A stretch of DNA of 64,000 nucleotides from Streptomyces sp. 378 (GCF_030124145.1 NZ_JASKMS010000017.1:121333-185332), one strand, 5' to 3'; counted from the first letter of the stretch, positions 1 through 8,409 are shown. Numbers and translations are program-made. The notes: generated by a model from the sequence alone, not told the origin.

Positions 1-731
1 CGCAGGGAGACGCGCAGCCCGTCCTCCTCGTCGATCCCGAGCCCGTGCCGGAACGGCAGCACGCCGTACGTACGCCGTCCGGTGAGGTCGCGCAGCATGT
101 CCAGACCCGGCTCCAGCAGGGAGACGTCCCCGCGGAACTTGTTGACGAGGAACCCGGCGACACATGCCTGGTCCTCGGGCGACAGCAGCGCCACCGTCCC
201 GAAGAACGAGGCGAACACCCCACCCCGGTCGATGTCGCCGACCACGAGCACGGGCAGCCCGGCGTTCCGGGCGATCCCCATGTTCACGATGTCCGTCCGC
301 CGCAGGTTGATCTCGGCGGGAGAACCGGCACCCTCACAGATCACCGCGTCATACGTGCCCCGCAACTGCTCCAGGCAGTCCAGCACCGTCCCGAGCAGTC
401 TCTGCTGCCGCCCGCCGTGGTACCCGCGCGCACTCATCTCCCCGACCGGCTTGCCCAGCAGCACGACCTGACTGCTCTGCTCACCCCCGGGCTTGAGCAG
501 CACGGGATTCATCAGCGCGGTCGGCTCGACGCGGCAGGCCTGCGCCTGCATGGCCTGCGCCCGCCCGATCTCGGCCCCCTCCTTCGTCACGAAGGAGTTC
601 AGGGACATGTTCTGCGCCTTGAAGGGCGCGACCTTGACGCCCTGCCGCACCAGCCACCGGCAGATCCCGGCGGTCACGACGCTCTTGCCCGCGTCGGAGG
701 TGGTACCGGCGACGAGAAGACCACCGCTCAC
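1..731 (-). CDS. cobQ: Cobyric acid synthase (partial, C-terminus beyond window)
   Basis: Glutamine-dependent amidation of adenosylcobyrinic acid a,c-diamide to cobyric acid in cobalamin synthesis. The visible 243 residues are the N-terminal ATP-binding domain (dethiobiotin-synthetase-like fold). It opens with a P-loop-like AGTTSDAGKS at residues 8-17, followed by the family motifs FKAQNMS and NPVLLKP, then CEGAGSPAEINL and DIDRGGVFAS. The C-terminal glutaminase-like half lies off the left edge, so this is an edge truncation and not a broken gene. The GTG start at 731 sits one base after the cobD stop, which indicates translational coupling behind cobD and the upstream cobalamin riboswitch. 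Confidence 0.95.
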   Translation of the reverse strand, partial: MSGGLLVAGTTSDAGKSVVTAGICRWLVRQGVKVAPFKAQNMSLNSFVTKEGAEIGRAQAMQAQACRVEPTALMNPVLLKPGGEQSSQVVLLGKPVGEMSARGYHGGRQQRLLGTVLDCLEQLRGTYDAVICEGAGSPAEINLRRTDIVNMGIARNAGLPVLVVGDIDRGGVFASFFGTVALLSPEDQACVAGFLVNKFRGDVSLLEPGLDMLRDLTGRRTYGVLPFRHGLGIDEEDGLRVSL

Positions 732-732
732 G

Positions 733-1668
733 TCATTTCCCCCTCTTGAGCAACCGCGCGCCGGCGCACACCCCGAGCGCGAGCCAGGTGACGCGCCGCG
801 ACAGCCGCACGGCCCGTTCGACATCGCGCGTGCCGACGGCACGCCCTTGCGTGTTCAGCACGGGCCGGTGCTCCACCCGCCCGCCGTACGAGAGCCTCCC
901 GCCCAGCCGCACCCCGAGAGCCCCCGCGAAAGAGGCCTCCACGGGACCGGCGTTGGGGCTCGGATGCTTCGCCGCGTCGGCCCGCCAGGCCCGCACGGCG
1001 CCCCGGGGATCCGGCCCGGCCAGGGCCGCGAGGACCGCGGTCAGCCGCGCTCCCGGCCAGCCCGCGACATCGTCCAGCCGCGCGGAGGCCCACCCGTACC
1101 GCCGGTAGCGGGCCGACTTGTGTCCGACCATCGCGTCCAGGGTGTTGACGGCCCGGAACCCGAGCAGCCCCGGCACCCCGCCGACGGCTCCCCACACCAG
1201 GGCGCCCACCACCGCGTCGGAGGTGTTCTCGGCGACCGACTCGACCACGGCCCGGGCGATCCCGTCGGCATCGAGGGCCTGAGGGTCCCGCCCGCACAGA
1301 TGCGGCAGCCGGGCCCGGGCCGTCTCGACGTCACCGGCCTCCAGGGCACGCCCGACGGCACGCGCCTCCCGGGCGAGCGAAGTCCCCCCGACGACGGCCC
1401 AGGTGGTGGCACCCGTCAGCGCGACGGAGGCGATGGAGGACGTCCGCACGGCACGCGCGGCGACGGAACCGAGCGCGACGGCCCCCGAGGTGCACACGGC
1501 GGTGTGCAGCGCGCCCCACCCGCGGTGGTCCCGCCACAACACCCGTTCCACGGCGCCCGCGGCCCGTCCGAACGCGGCGACCGGATGCCCCCGGCGAGGA
1601 TCACCGAGCAGCAGGTCACCGATCAGACCGGCGGCGGCGCCGTACGCGAAGACGCGACCGGCACCCAT
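733..1668 (-). CDS. cobD: Adenosylcobinamide-phosphate synthase CobD/CbiB
   Basis: Integral membrane enzyme that attaches the aminopropanol (phosphate) arm to cobyric acid. The 311-residue length fits the CobD/CbiB family. Visible family features are the N-terminal GDLLLGDPRRGHPV segment, VVESVAENTSDAVVGALVWG, FRAVNTLDAMVGHK and the region around DDVAGWPGARL, with several hydrophobic stretches. The ATG at 1668 follows a cobalamin riboswitch, and cobQ follows after one base. Upstream start codons in the same frame run back into the riboswitch, so 1668 is preferred. Confidence 0.94.
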   Translation of the reverse strand: MGAGRVFAYGAAAGLIGDLLLGDPRRGHPVAAFGRAAGAVERVLWRDHRGWGALHTAVCTSGAVALGSVAARAVRTSSIASVALTGATTWAVVGGTSLAREARAVGRALEAGDVETARARLPHLCGRDPQALDADGIARAVVESVAENTSDAVVGALVWGAVGGVPGLLGFRAVNTLDAMVGHKSARYRRYGWASARLDDVAGWPGARLTAVLAALAGPDPRGAVRAWRADAAKHPSPNAGPVEASFAGALGVRLGGRLSYGGRVEHRPVLNTQGRAVGTRDVERAVRLSRRVTWLALGVCAGARLLKRGK

Positions 1669-1744
1669 GGGCTCAGCCGGCCGGAAGGGCGGGCGGAGGT
1701 GGCGTGTTGGAACGGGATCGGCAGCCGCGCATGGCGATACGTGT

Positions 1745-1890
1745 CCTCACTCAGGGTGTCCACGCCCTGGTTCGACGAGACCGGCGGCGAGAGTTCCTGG
1801 CTCCCGGGGATCGTCACCCCGGTGACAGTGGCGGGACCGCGCCGGAATCTCACCGGCTTCCTCTCCTGCCGCCGTACTGGCCCCGGCAGT
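1745..1890 (-). promoter_or_regulatory. Cobalamin (B12) riboswitch
   Basis: On the minus strand this stretch carries the signature parts of the cobalamin aptamer in the right order: GAAGCCGGTGAGATTCCGGC (1841-1860 region), then CGCGGTCCCGCCACTGTCAC, then the B12 box GGGAGCCAGGAACTC, then a helix-rich 3' part. It lies directly upstream of cobD-cobQ, so it should repress them when adenosylcobalamin is plentiful. Boundaries are approximate. A possible promoter lies just upstream, with TTGACG at 1915-1910 and TGGACT at 1893-1888 and a 17-nt spacer. A 97-codon frame crossing the element is a chance reading frame. Confidence 0.93.
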
Positions 1891-1983
1891 CCACCACGGC
1901 CGGCAATCGCCGTCAACTTGCCGTTGACCTGCGAGGGGAGAGTGTGGAGAACCCCACACCGGCCCCTTCCCGCACACGACGAC

Positions 1984-2017
1984 CGGGCGGCGCGGGACCG
2001 AAGTCCCGCACCGCCCG
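1984..2017 (-). terminator. Hairpin terminator after the pit operon
   Basis: A 15-bp stem with one C-A mismatch (1984-1998 with 2003-2017) closed by a CGAA loop. It lies 26 bases past the end of the small membrane gene and just ahead of the cobD promoter region. There is no T-run, as is common for Streptomyces terminators. Confidence 0.7.
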
Positions 2018-2042
2018 GCGGACACGATGTGCGGTCGGGCCG

Positions 2043-2264
2043 TCAGGCCACGATCAGGTAGATCCCGTAGCCCACGGCCGCCGCGCACGCCGCGAAGCAC
2101 GTGTACGCTCCCGTGACCGCGAGCCCGGCGGACCCGCCCTGCGCCACCGCGCGCTCGCGGCGCGACAGGCCGGTGATGCCGAGGGTGAACAGGCCGACGA
2201 GGGCCACGGTGGCCACGAGGCTGACACCGAAGACGGAGCCGAGGGCCGCCCAGTCGATCTTCAT
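2043..2264 (-). CDS. Small two-TM membrane protein downstream of the phosphate transporter
   Basis: A 73-residue hydrophobic protein. A first membrane segment covers roughly residues 8-32 and a second roughly 45-71; a short basic/polar loop (SRRERAVAQGG) lies between them. It follows the PiT transporter gene by 34 bases on the same strand, so the two are probably cotranscribed. I do not recognise a characterised family. By position it could be an accessory or stability partner of the transporter, which is an inference only. Confidence 0.8.
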   Translation of the reverse strand: MKIDWAALGSVFGVSLVATVALVGLFTLGITGLSRRERAVAQGGSAGLAVTGAYTCFAACAAAVGYGIYLIVA

Positions 2265-2298
2265 ATCGGAGACTCTTCCTTGTAACCGGTGGGCGGGG

Positions 2299-3546
2299 TC
2301 AGACCGTGGTGGTCGTGGTCGGCGTCCGTTCGGCGGTGGCCTGGGCCGGGAACGGGTGGACCGGCTCCTCGGCGACCGTGCCGCCCGCGGGCGGCGGCGT
2401 GACCGCGGCCATCGCCGCGGTCACCACACCGGCCGGCTCCGCCGCGTCGGTGTCGTTGACGTTCGTGTGGTCGACGACCTCACGCCGCGACAGCTTCCAG
2501 ATCGCCGCGCTGGAGGCGATGAGGAAGACGGCCACCGCGGCGGTGCCCCAGCTGCCGAAGCCGGTGACGTACTCGGCGAGGGCGGCCACCAGGGCGGCCG
2601 CCGGCAGTGTCAGGCCCCAGGCGACGAACATCCGCGTCGCGGTGGACCAGCGGACCACTCCGCCCTTGCGGCCCAGCCCCGCGCCCATGACCGAACCGGA
2701 CACGGAGTGCGTCGTGGAGAGGGAGAAGCCGAGGTGCGAGGAGGCCAGGATGACCGTGGCCGCGGAGGTCTGGGCGGCGAAGCCCTGCTGCGGCTGGAGG
2801 TCGGTCAGTCCCTTGCCCATGGTGCGGATGATGCGCCAGCCACCCAGGTACGTGCCGAGCGCGATGGCGAGACCCGCCGAGAGGATGACCCACATGGGCG
2901 GGTCGGAGTCGGGGGCGACGGCGCCGCCGGCGACCAGGGCGAGGGTGATGACACCCATCGTCTTCTGGGCGTCGTTGGTGCCGTGGGCCAGGGAGACCAG
3001 GCCCGCGGAGGCGATCTGGCCGGATCGGTAGCCCTTCTTGGACGCCTCGCCGTCGGCCTTGCGGCCGAGGGAGTAGGTCAGCCGTGTGGCGAGCATCGCC
3101 GCGACGCCCGCGACCAGCGGGGCGGCGATCGCCGGGATGAGCACCTTGGTGACCAGCACGTCGCCGTGCACCGCGCCGACGCCCGCCGAGGCGATCGTGG
3201 CGCCGATCAGACCGCCCATGAGTGCGTGGGAGGAGCTGGACGGCAGACCGACCAGCCAGGTCAGCAGGTTCCAGAGGATCGCGCCGACCAAGGCGGCGAA
3301 GATGACCTCGGGACGGATGCCGGCCTCGTCGACGAGGCCCTTGGAGATCGTGTTGGCGACTTCGACGGACAGGAAGGCGCCGACCAGGTTGAGAACCGCG
3401 GACATGGCCACCGCCGGCTTGGGCTTCATGGCGCCCGTGGAGATGGTCGTGGCCATGGCGTTCGCGGTGTCGTGGAAACCGTTCGTGAAATCGAACGCGA
3501 GTGCGGTTACGACCACAATCGCGAGGATCAGCGAGAAGCTTTCCAT
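2299..3546 (-). CDS. pitH2: Low-affinity inorganic phosphate transporter, PiT family
   Basis: A 415-residue polytopic membrane protein that imports phosphate (as metal-phosphate) by proton symport. It has the duplicated PiT signature: NGFHDTANAMATTIS near residue 23 and AHGTNDAQKTMGVITLA in the second half. Many membrane segments are visible, with a cytoplasmic loop around residues 150-180 and a Pro/Thr-rich C-terminal tail. The ATG at 3546 is 29 bases from the nearest PHO-type repeat, suggesting PhoP control. The name pitH2 rests on the remembered S. coelicolor neighbourhood (next to cob genes); the family assignment itself is firm. Confidence 0.93.
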   Translation of the reverse strand: MESFSLILAIVVVTALAFDFTNGFHDTANAMATTISTGAMKPKPAVAMSAVLNLVGAFLSVEVANTISKGLVDEAGIRPEVIFAALVGAILWNLLTWLVGLPSSSSHALMGGLIGATIASAGVGAVHGDVLVTKVLIPAIAAPLVAGVAAMLATRLTYSLGRKADGEASKKGYRSGQIASAGLVSLAHGTNDAQKTMGVITLALVAGGAVAPDSDPPMWVILSAGLAIALGTYLGGWRIIRTMGKGLTDLQPQQGFAAQTSAATVILASSHLGFSLSTTHSVSGSVMGAGLGRKGGVVRWSTATRMFVAWGLTLPAAALVAALAEYVTGFGSWGTAAVAVFLIASSAAIWKLSRREVVDHTNVNDTDAAEPAGVVTAAMAAVTPPPAGGTVAEEPVHPFPAQATAERTPTTTTTV

Positions 3547-3574
3547 TTACCCAGGCAATCGTTCGAGGTCATTG

Positions 3575-3615
3575 ACCGGATGAACGTAGGCAACCTGGAT
3601 GAACGGAAGATGAAC
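3575..3615 (-). promoter_or_regulatory. PHO box-like PhoP binding repeats
   Basis: Read on the minus strand, two 11-nt direct-repeat units are exactly adjacent: GTTCATCTTCC (3615-3605) and GTTCATCCAGG (3604-3594). A third, GTTCATCCGGT (3585-3575), follows after 8 nt. This matches the known Streptomyces PhoP direct-repeat unit (GTTCAYYYRNN-like, 11-bp period). It lies immediately upstream of a phosphate transporter gene. Confidence 0.8.
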
Positions 3616-3617
3616 TG

Positions 3618-4134
3618 GGAAGGTCGTGGGGGTGACCGCAGAAGAGGGTCGCGACTCCGCCCCGGAACGGCGGCCCCGGCGCCCGTTGGTCACGAGCCTC
3701 GTGCGAACCGCTTCAGCCGATCGAGCGACCCGCTGAAGAGATTTCGGTCACCCGGCAGGGAGTGGCTGCCGCTGCCGGGGCGTGACCGGCCGCGGAGGGG
3801 CCGCTGTCGCCGGTGCCGGTGATCCACCCTCGGGCGGTCGCGCACATCACCGGTCGGCGGCCGGTCGGCCGCTCGGTCTCGTCACCGAACGACTTGGTCC
3901 GGCCGACCGTCCCCGCCCTGCCCGGGCAGGCCGCAGCAGCCGTGCCGGCTGTCCTGCGGGTTGTATGCGATGTCGCGCGCGGGCGGCGGTGGGTTCTGTC
4001 CGGTCCGGGACGGCGACGTGCACGGCGGAATCCCCCGGAGCGCACCGGAAGATCGGTGAATGTCCGTAGATCTCCCGCCGCGTAACATGCCCCGCCCGGC
4101 GGCGCGTTGAGCCTCCGCCTGGCAGGATCGCGGC
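3618..4134. other. Intergenic region without a convincing gene
   Basis: The 517 bases between the divergent pit and aldolase genes contain several short frames on both strands. None has the third-position G/C pattern, a ribosome site or recognisable protein content. The right end should hold the aldolase promoter; TAACAT at about 4083 is a candidate -10. Otherwise I see nothing identifiable. Confidence 0.5.
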
Positions 4135-4863
4135 ATGGCTGAGCAGCGAGGCGACGAGCGGGGCACGGGAGACGCACGGCAGGCCGGACCGGGCGCGGGG
4201 GAGCGGCGCGGGAGTGTGCGCCCCGAGGAGGCGCGGGCCTGGGAGGACCTCGTCGCGACGGCCCGCCGGACGGTCGCGGACGGACTCGTCGTCGGCACGT
4301 CCGGCAACGTGTCGGTGCGCGTCGGCGACACGGTCCTGGTCACGCCGTCGGGTGTGCCCTACGACCGACTGGCGCCGGACGACGTGACCGGCGTCGACCT
4401 CGACGGCCGGCAGGTCCTCGGCACGCTCGTCCCGACCAGTGAGCTGCCCATGCACCTCGCCGTCTACCGCACGACCGGCGCCCTGGCCGTCGTCCACACC
4501 CACGCCGTGCACGCGACGGCCGTCTCGACGCTCGTGCGCGAGCTCCCGCTGATCCACTACATGGCCGCGGCGCTCGGCGGCCCCGTCCGGGTCGCCCCGT
4601 ACGCCACGTACGGCACCGACGAGTTGGCCGAGAACATGCTCCGCGCCCTCGCCGGCCGCTCCGGCTGCCTCCTCCAGAACCACGGCACCGTCACCTACGG
4701 CGGCACCCTCGCCCAGGCCTACGACCGCACCGCCCAGCTGGAGTGGATGTGCCGCCTGTGGCTGACCGCCTCCTCTGTGCCGGGCCTGACCCCCGGCCTG
4801 CTGTCCCGGGAACAGCTCACCGAGGTGGAGGAGCGCCTGCGCGGCTACGGCCAGCGAGGCTGA
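4135..4863 (+). CDS. Class II aldolase/adducin family protein (fuculose-phosphate aldolase-like)
   Basis: A 242-residue zinc-dependent aldolase fold. A disordered polar N-terminus of about 30 residues precedes the domain. Hallmarks are GTSGNVSVRVG (phosphate-binding loop), TPSGVPYDRL, the zinc ligands in VVHTHAVHATAVS, and the third histidine in LLQNHGTVTYG. The acidic catalytic residue of the family is plausibly in TSELPMHL. The likely reaction is retro-aldol cleavage of a sugar-1-phosphate such as L-fuculose or ribulose phosphate, but the substrate cannot be read from the sequence. It is followed by an alpha/beta hydrolase gene on the same strand after 83 bases. Confidence 0.88.
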   Translation: MAEQRGDERGTGDARQAGPGAGERRGSVRPEEARAWEDLVATARRTVADGLVVGTSGNVSVRVGDTVLVTPSGVPYDRLAPDDVTGVDLDGRQVLGTLVPTSELPMHLAVYRTTGALAVVHTHAVHATAVSTLVRELPLIHYMAAALGGPVRVAPYATYGTDELAENMLRALAGRSGCLLQNHGTVTYGGTLAQAYDRTAQLEWMCRLWLTASSVPGLTPGLLSREQLTEVEERLRGYGQRG

Positions 4864-4946
4864 GCCGTCCGGGCGGCCGCCGCGGACGTCACCCCGCCGT
4901 CGCCCCCCCACTGGTCGCCCACGGCATCCGCCAGGACACTGGAGCC

Positions 4947-6071
4947 GTGCGCACTGTCAGAGCGACGGCCGCTGCCGTCACCGCCGTGATCGGAGCCGGT
5001 GCCGCCGCGGTGGCCGCCGGCCGGCTCGCCAGCGACGCCGCGCTCAAGGCGCCCCCCGGCAGGCCCCTGCCCACCGAACCCCGGCTCACCGTGCACGGCA
5101 CCGCCGCCGGGCGCATCAGCCTCACCCGGGACCTCGCCGCCCTGCGCCCCGGCCGTTACGGCCTGTCCGGGGACGGCTCCCACGCGGTCGTCGGCCCCGT
5201 CCTGGCCGGCGCCTCGCACTCCGCCGACACCGTCGTGCGCCGGCTGGAGAGCGTCACGCACGGCACACTGGCGTCCGGCGACAAGGTGTGGCTCACCCCG
5301 AACGTGTACGTCGGCAACCCGGGCGCCCTCGGGCTCGAACACGCCGACGTCGACATCCCCGGCGAACTCGGCGCCCTGCCCGCGTGGTTCGTGCCGGGCA
5401 AGCGGGACACCTGGGTGATCGCCGTGCACGGCCTGGGCACCACCCGGGAACTCGCCCTGAACGTCATGGGATTCCTGCACCGCAGCCAGTTCCCGGTGCT
5501 CGCCCTCGCCTACCGCGGCGACCTGGGCGCGCCCCGCCCGCCCGACGGCCTGAACCACCTCGGCGAGACCGAGTGGCGCGACCTCGACGCGGCCATCCGC
5601 CACGCCGTGCGCCACGGAGCCCGCCAGGTCGTCCTGCACGGCTGGTCCACCGGCGCCACCATGGCCCTGCGCGCCGCCGCGCGGTCCGGCATGCGCGAGC
5701 GGATCTCCGGGCTCGTCCTGGACTCCCCGGTGCTCAGCTGGGAGACCACCCTGCGCGCCCTCGCCTCGGCCCGCCGTACCCCGGGCGCGCTGCTGCCCCT
5801 CGCGGTCCGCGCCGCCCAGGGCCGCACCGGCCTGTCCGCCGACCGCGTCGCGGGCACCCTCCCGGCCGACGAGCTCCGGGTCCCGGTGCTCGTCCTCCAC
5901 GGGCCGGACGACGCCGTCGCCCCCTGGCAGCTCTCGCGCCGTCTGGCCGACGCCCGCCCCGACATGGTCGCCTTCCACACCGTCCGCGGCGCCCCCCACG
6001 GAGCCATGTGGAACGCCGATCCCAAGGCCTACGAGGAAGCCCTCAGGCGCTTCCTGACCCCCCTCATGTGA
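4947..6071 (+). CDS. Alpha/beta hydrolase with N-terminal membrane anchor or signal
   Basis: A 374-residue hydrolase. Residues about 5-28 form an Ala/Val-rich hydrophobic segment (signal or anchor). The catalytic core has the oxyanion region VIAVHGLGTTREL, nucleophile elbow HGWSTGATMAL, an acid near VLHGPDDAVAP, and histidine in GAPHGAMWN. An N-terminal extension of about 150 residues before the core is unassigned. The GTG at 4947 is chosen because GGAG lies just upstream and the hydrophobic segment begins here; the open frame extends further left into the aldolase gene. The substrate is unknown; esterase or peptidase activity are possibilities. Confidence 0.82.
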   Translation: MRTVRATAAAVTAVIGAGAAAVAAGRLASDAALKAPPGRPLPTEPRLTVHGTAAGRISLTRDLAALRPGRYGLSGDGSHAVVGPVLAGASHSADTVVRRLESVTHGTLASGDKVWLTPNVYVGNPGALGLEHADVDIPGELGALPAWFVPGKRDTWVIAVHGLGTTRELALNVMGFLHRSQFPVLALAYRGDLGAPRPPDGLNHLGETEWRDLDAAIRHAVRHGARQVVLHGWSTGATMALRAAARSGMRERISGLVLDSPVLSWETTLRALASARRTPGALLPLAVRAAQGRTGLSADRVAGTLPADELRVPVLVLHGPDDAVAPWQLSRRLADARPDMVAFHTVRGAPHGAMWNADPKAYEEALRRFLTPLM

Positions 6072-6405
6072 CCTCGTTCATATCCGCCGCTGGAGTGCGG
6101 CCCCTGTCGCGGCTTCTGGCGCACCCCCCCCGTTCACGCCCTCTTCGCCCCGTCGCAACCACGCCTCTTCCCCCTCCCCGCCGACCGGTCGCGACGATTC
6201 CGTTTAGCGTCGTACCACTGGCCGGTTCCCGGCCCTCGACCACTTCCGGCAACCGGTGCGTTGGCCATCCCCGTCGCCCGCCGTGACATTCCGTTTGGGT
6301 TTTCGGACCGTCAACCGGAAGACTGCACCCGTGACGTCCCGTATCCCGCGCGACTCCAGGCTTCGACTCGTCCGCCCGCGACCCCTGGCCGCCGCCCCTC
6401 CAGCG
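6072..6405. other. Intergenic region upstream of an uncharacterised gene
   Basis: This stretch is poorer in G/C-ending codons than its surroundings. It contains two similar blocks, ATTCCGTTTAGCG near 6199 and ATTCCGTTTGGGT near 6289, which may be promoter or operator material. Frames crossing it lack codon bias. No RNA or protein gene is recognised. Confidence 0.4.
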
Positions 6406-7731
6406 ATGAACCAGCGGCGCTCGCGCCGACCCGCACCACGCCCCCCGGAGGGCACTCCGGCACCGGCGGAACTGGCCAGAATGGCACGCTCAGGTCTCGC
6501 CGACGCGGCCCGCGTCGCCCGCTGGGCCGACGCCGCGCTCGGCCCCGGCCGGGACAGCGCCACCGACGACGGCAAGGCCACCCTCTCCGACGCGACCGCG
6601 GAACGGGCCGCCCGTGAGCTGGGTCTGACCCCGGCTCAGGTCAGAGCCGACTGGGACACCGCCCGCCTCGCCGGTCTCGTCGAGGTGCACGGCGACAGCG
6701 CCCGCCCCGGCTGGCGGCTGCGCGCCTGGGACCGCGACGACAGTGCCGTGCTGCGCGGCTGGGTCGCACTCTTCGACGCCTGGTCGCTCGCCCATCCGGA
6801 GCCCGCGGAGCACGAGCCCGCCGCCGTCGCCGAGGTCGTCTCGGCCATGCCACAGGTGCTCTCCTTCCTCCAGCTGTCCGCCGGGCCCGTCCCCGTCGAG
6901 CAGCTCCTCGACCTCCTGGAGCAGCGCGTCACCGAGCTGCGCACCGCCCGCTGCGAGATCCCCTACGGCCCCCAGCCCGAGCCGCCGGCCGAACCGGAGC
7001 CCACCGACGCCCCCCTCGCCCCCCTGCTCGACTGGGCCCTGCGCGCCCTCGCCTCCGTCGGCGCCCTCACCTACGGCGACGGCCAGGCCACGCTCACCCC
7101 GCTCGGCAGCTGGGCCGTCTGGGTCAAGCTGGAGCAGATCTGCGTCGCCGCGCAGAGCCCCGCCGGGAACATCGAGCAGGCCGCCGAGGACATGCTCCGC
7201 GGCTGTGCCCAGCTACGCCCCAACGCGGCCCGTGCCGAGTACCGCGCCTGGCTCGCCGCCCGCCCCGTCGGCAGCGCCGTCACCGAGCTCCTCGGCGCCG
7301 CCCGCGGCGAGGACGCCCTGCTGCGCGGCCTCGCCTTCGAGGCCCTGCGCGTGGTCGGCGCCCCCGCCGAGCCGGACGTCCGCGCCGTGCTGACCGAGCC
7401 GACGCTCAGGCCGTACGCGCTGCTGTGGCTGGCCGAACACGACGGGACCGACCCGGAGGACGCCCACGAGGTCCTCACCCGCCAGGAGGCGACCTGGCTG
7501 TGGGTGGACACCGCCGCAGCCGTCGCCGACCACGGTGAGGCGCCGCTGCTCGTGCGCCACCTGGAGTCCGCGGTGCAGCCGACCGTCCCGATGCTCCTGG
7601 ACGAGGTACGCGCCGTCGGCCACCCGCGCACCGTGCAGGTCCTGGTGGCCCTCGCCGCCGCGCACCCCGACCCGGCGCTGGCCAAGGCGGTGCGCCGGGC
7701 CGCCTTCCAGGTGCACACCGGCGGCAGCTGA
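6406..7731 (+). CDS. Uncharacterised conserved actinobacterial protein
   Basis: A 441-residue soluble, acidic, helix-rich protein with strong third-position G/C bias. The middle holds a region that looks like a winged-helix or plant-control repeat (around ALASVGALTYGDGQATLTPLGSWAV). The C-terminal third has HEAT-like helical repeats (VLTEPTLRPYALLWLAEHD and following). The start is uncertain: the frame is open from a GTG at 6256, but codon bias only begins near the ATG at 6406, and another ATG lies at 6481. No function is recognised. Confidence 0.75.
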   Translation: MNQRRSRRPAPRPPEGTPAPAELARMARSGLADAARVARWADAALGPGRDSATDDGKATLSDATAERAARELGLTPAQVRADWDTARLAGLVEVHGDSARPGWRLRAWDRDDSAVLRGWVALFDAWSLAHPEPAEHEPAAVAEVVSAMPQVLSFLQLSAGPVPVEQLLDLLEQRVTELRTARCEIPYGPQPEPPAEPEPTDAPLAPLLDWALRALASVGALTYGDGQATLTPLGSWAVWVKLEQICVAAQSPAGNIEQAAEDMLRGCAQLRPNAARAEYRAWLAARPVGSAVTELLGAARGEDALLRGLAFEALRVVGAPAEPDVRAVLTEPTLRPYALLWLAEHDGTDPEDAHEVLTRQEATWLWVDTAAAVADHGEAPLLVRHLESAVQPTVPMLLDEVRAVGHPRTVQVLVALAAAHPDPALAKAVRRAAFQVHTGGS

Positions 7732-7734
7732 GCC

Positions 7735-7765
7735 CCGCGGGGCGCCCCCGCGGCCCGCCCCGCGG
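7735..7765. terminator. Bidirectional hairpin between convergent genes
   Basis: A perfect 10-bp inverted repeat, CCGCGGGGCG (7735-7744) and CGCCCCGCGG (7756-7765), lies in the 37-base gap between two genes that end toward each other. Confidence 0.65.
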
Positions 7766-7768
7766 CCG

Positions 7769-8182
7769 TCAGCCCGCTATCTCGGGCGCGTACGTCCCGA
7801 AGCTCCACACGTTGCCCTCGAGGTCCCGGGCCATGTAGTCCCGCGATCCGTAGTCCTGGTCCGTCGGGGGCATCAGGACCTCCACGCCGTGGTCCACGGC
7901 GTGCCGGTGGTGGCCGTCGACGTCGTCCACCACCACGTACACCCCCGTGGTGCCCGCGTTCTTCATGGCCGCGTCGAACACGCCGCCGTGGCCCTTGGTG
8001 CCGACCATCACCGCGCCGTTGCCCTGCGCCAGCTCGGCGTGTGTCACCGAGCCGTCCTCGCCCTCGTACACCGACAGCTCCGTGAAGCCGAAGGCCTCCG
8101 TGAGCTGCCGGATCGCCGCCTTCGCGTCGGCGTACAGCAGCGTGGGGTAGATGCTCGGGCGCCCGCCGGACGTGCCTGCCAT
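7769..8182 (-). CDS. VOC-superfamily (glyoxalase/bleomycin-resistance fold) protein
   Basis: A 137-residue single-domain protein with the paired beta-alpha-beta-beta-beta layout. An N-terminal PTLLYADAKAAIRQLTEAFGF is followed by the first strand set, and a C-terminal half ends with YMARDLEGNVWSFGTY, typical of PhnB/YaeR-type VOC proteins. Metal-site residues may include H near VTHAEL and E near DLEGN. The ATG at 8182 is chosen because AGGAAG sits at good spacing; the frame extends upstream without bias. Substrate unknown. Confidence 0.85.
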   Translation of the reverse strand: MAGTSGGRPSIYPTLLYADAKAAIRQLTEAFGFTELSVYEGEDGSVTHAELAQGNGAVMVGTKGHGGVFDAAMKNAGTTGVYVVVDDVDGHHRHAVDHGVEVLMPPTDQDYGSRDYMARDLEGNVWSFGTYAPEIAG

Positions 8183-8340
8183 GGCGATCACTTCCTCGTG
8201 TCTCGCTGCGTGTCCCCCCGCCGGGAGGAGCCGGAGTCCGGCCCACCGCTCAGTCTTCCACCGGGTACTGACAGCGGCCCCGCGTCCGGCCGCCGATGAT
8301 CGAACACCCGCACACAGAAAAAGTGGTTGCACGTCCCCGT

Positions 8341-8346
8341 TAGACT
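8341..8346 (+). promoter_or_regulatory. Candidate -10 element for a leaderless transcript
   Basis: TAGACT lies 6 bases before an ATG at 8353. In Streptomyces this spacing is typical of leaderless mRNAs whose first base is the start codon. No strong -35 is visible at 17 nt upstream. Confidence 0.45.
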
Positions 8347-8352
8347 GTCCTC

Positions 8353-8376
8353 ATGGCCATTCTCCTCGCGCATTAG
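8353..8376 (+). CDS. Putative 7-residue leader peptide (MAILLAH)
   Basis: A minimal ORF, ATG to TAG, encodes MAILLAH. It stands at the presumed 5' end of the ABC-F mRNA, 58 bases before that gene's start. It is followed immediately by overlapping inverted repeats (see the next entry). Short leader ORFs before ABC-F genes are a known arrangement for translation-dependent attenuation. This one is inferred from layout only and could be fortuitous. Confidence 0.4.
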   Translation: MAILLAH

Positions 8377-8409
8377 ACGGCGGGAACGTCCTCAGCCGTC
8401 CATCCCGCC
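8376..8409 (+). promoter_or_regulatory. Mutually exclusive hairpins between leader ORF and ABC-F gene
   Basis: Stem 1 pairs GACGGC (8376-8381) with GCCGTC (8395-8400). Stem 2 pairs GGCGGGA (8379-8385) with TCCCGCC (8403-8409). Both are perfect and share bases 8379-8381, so only one can form at a time. Stem 1 begins at the last base of the leader stop codon. The layout resembles an attenuator. Confidence 0.45.

Noticed and set aside
1623..1916. 97-codon frame on the minus strand upstream of cobD
   Set aside because: It reads through the cobalamin riboswitch and lacks codon bias; the RNA element explains the conservation.
45..2061. Long plus-strand frames opposite cobQ and cobD
   Set aside because: Antisense shadows of high-GC genes; product composition is typical of mirror frames.
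3713..4177. Frames of 90-154 codons between pit and the aldolase gene
   Set aside because: No ribosome site, Arg/Pro/Ser-rich shadow-like composition, no recognisable family.
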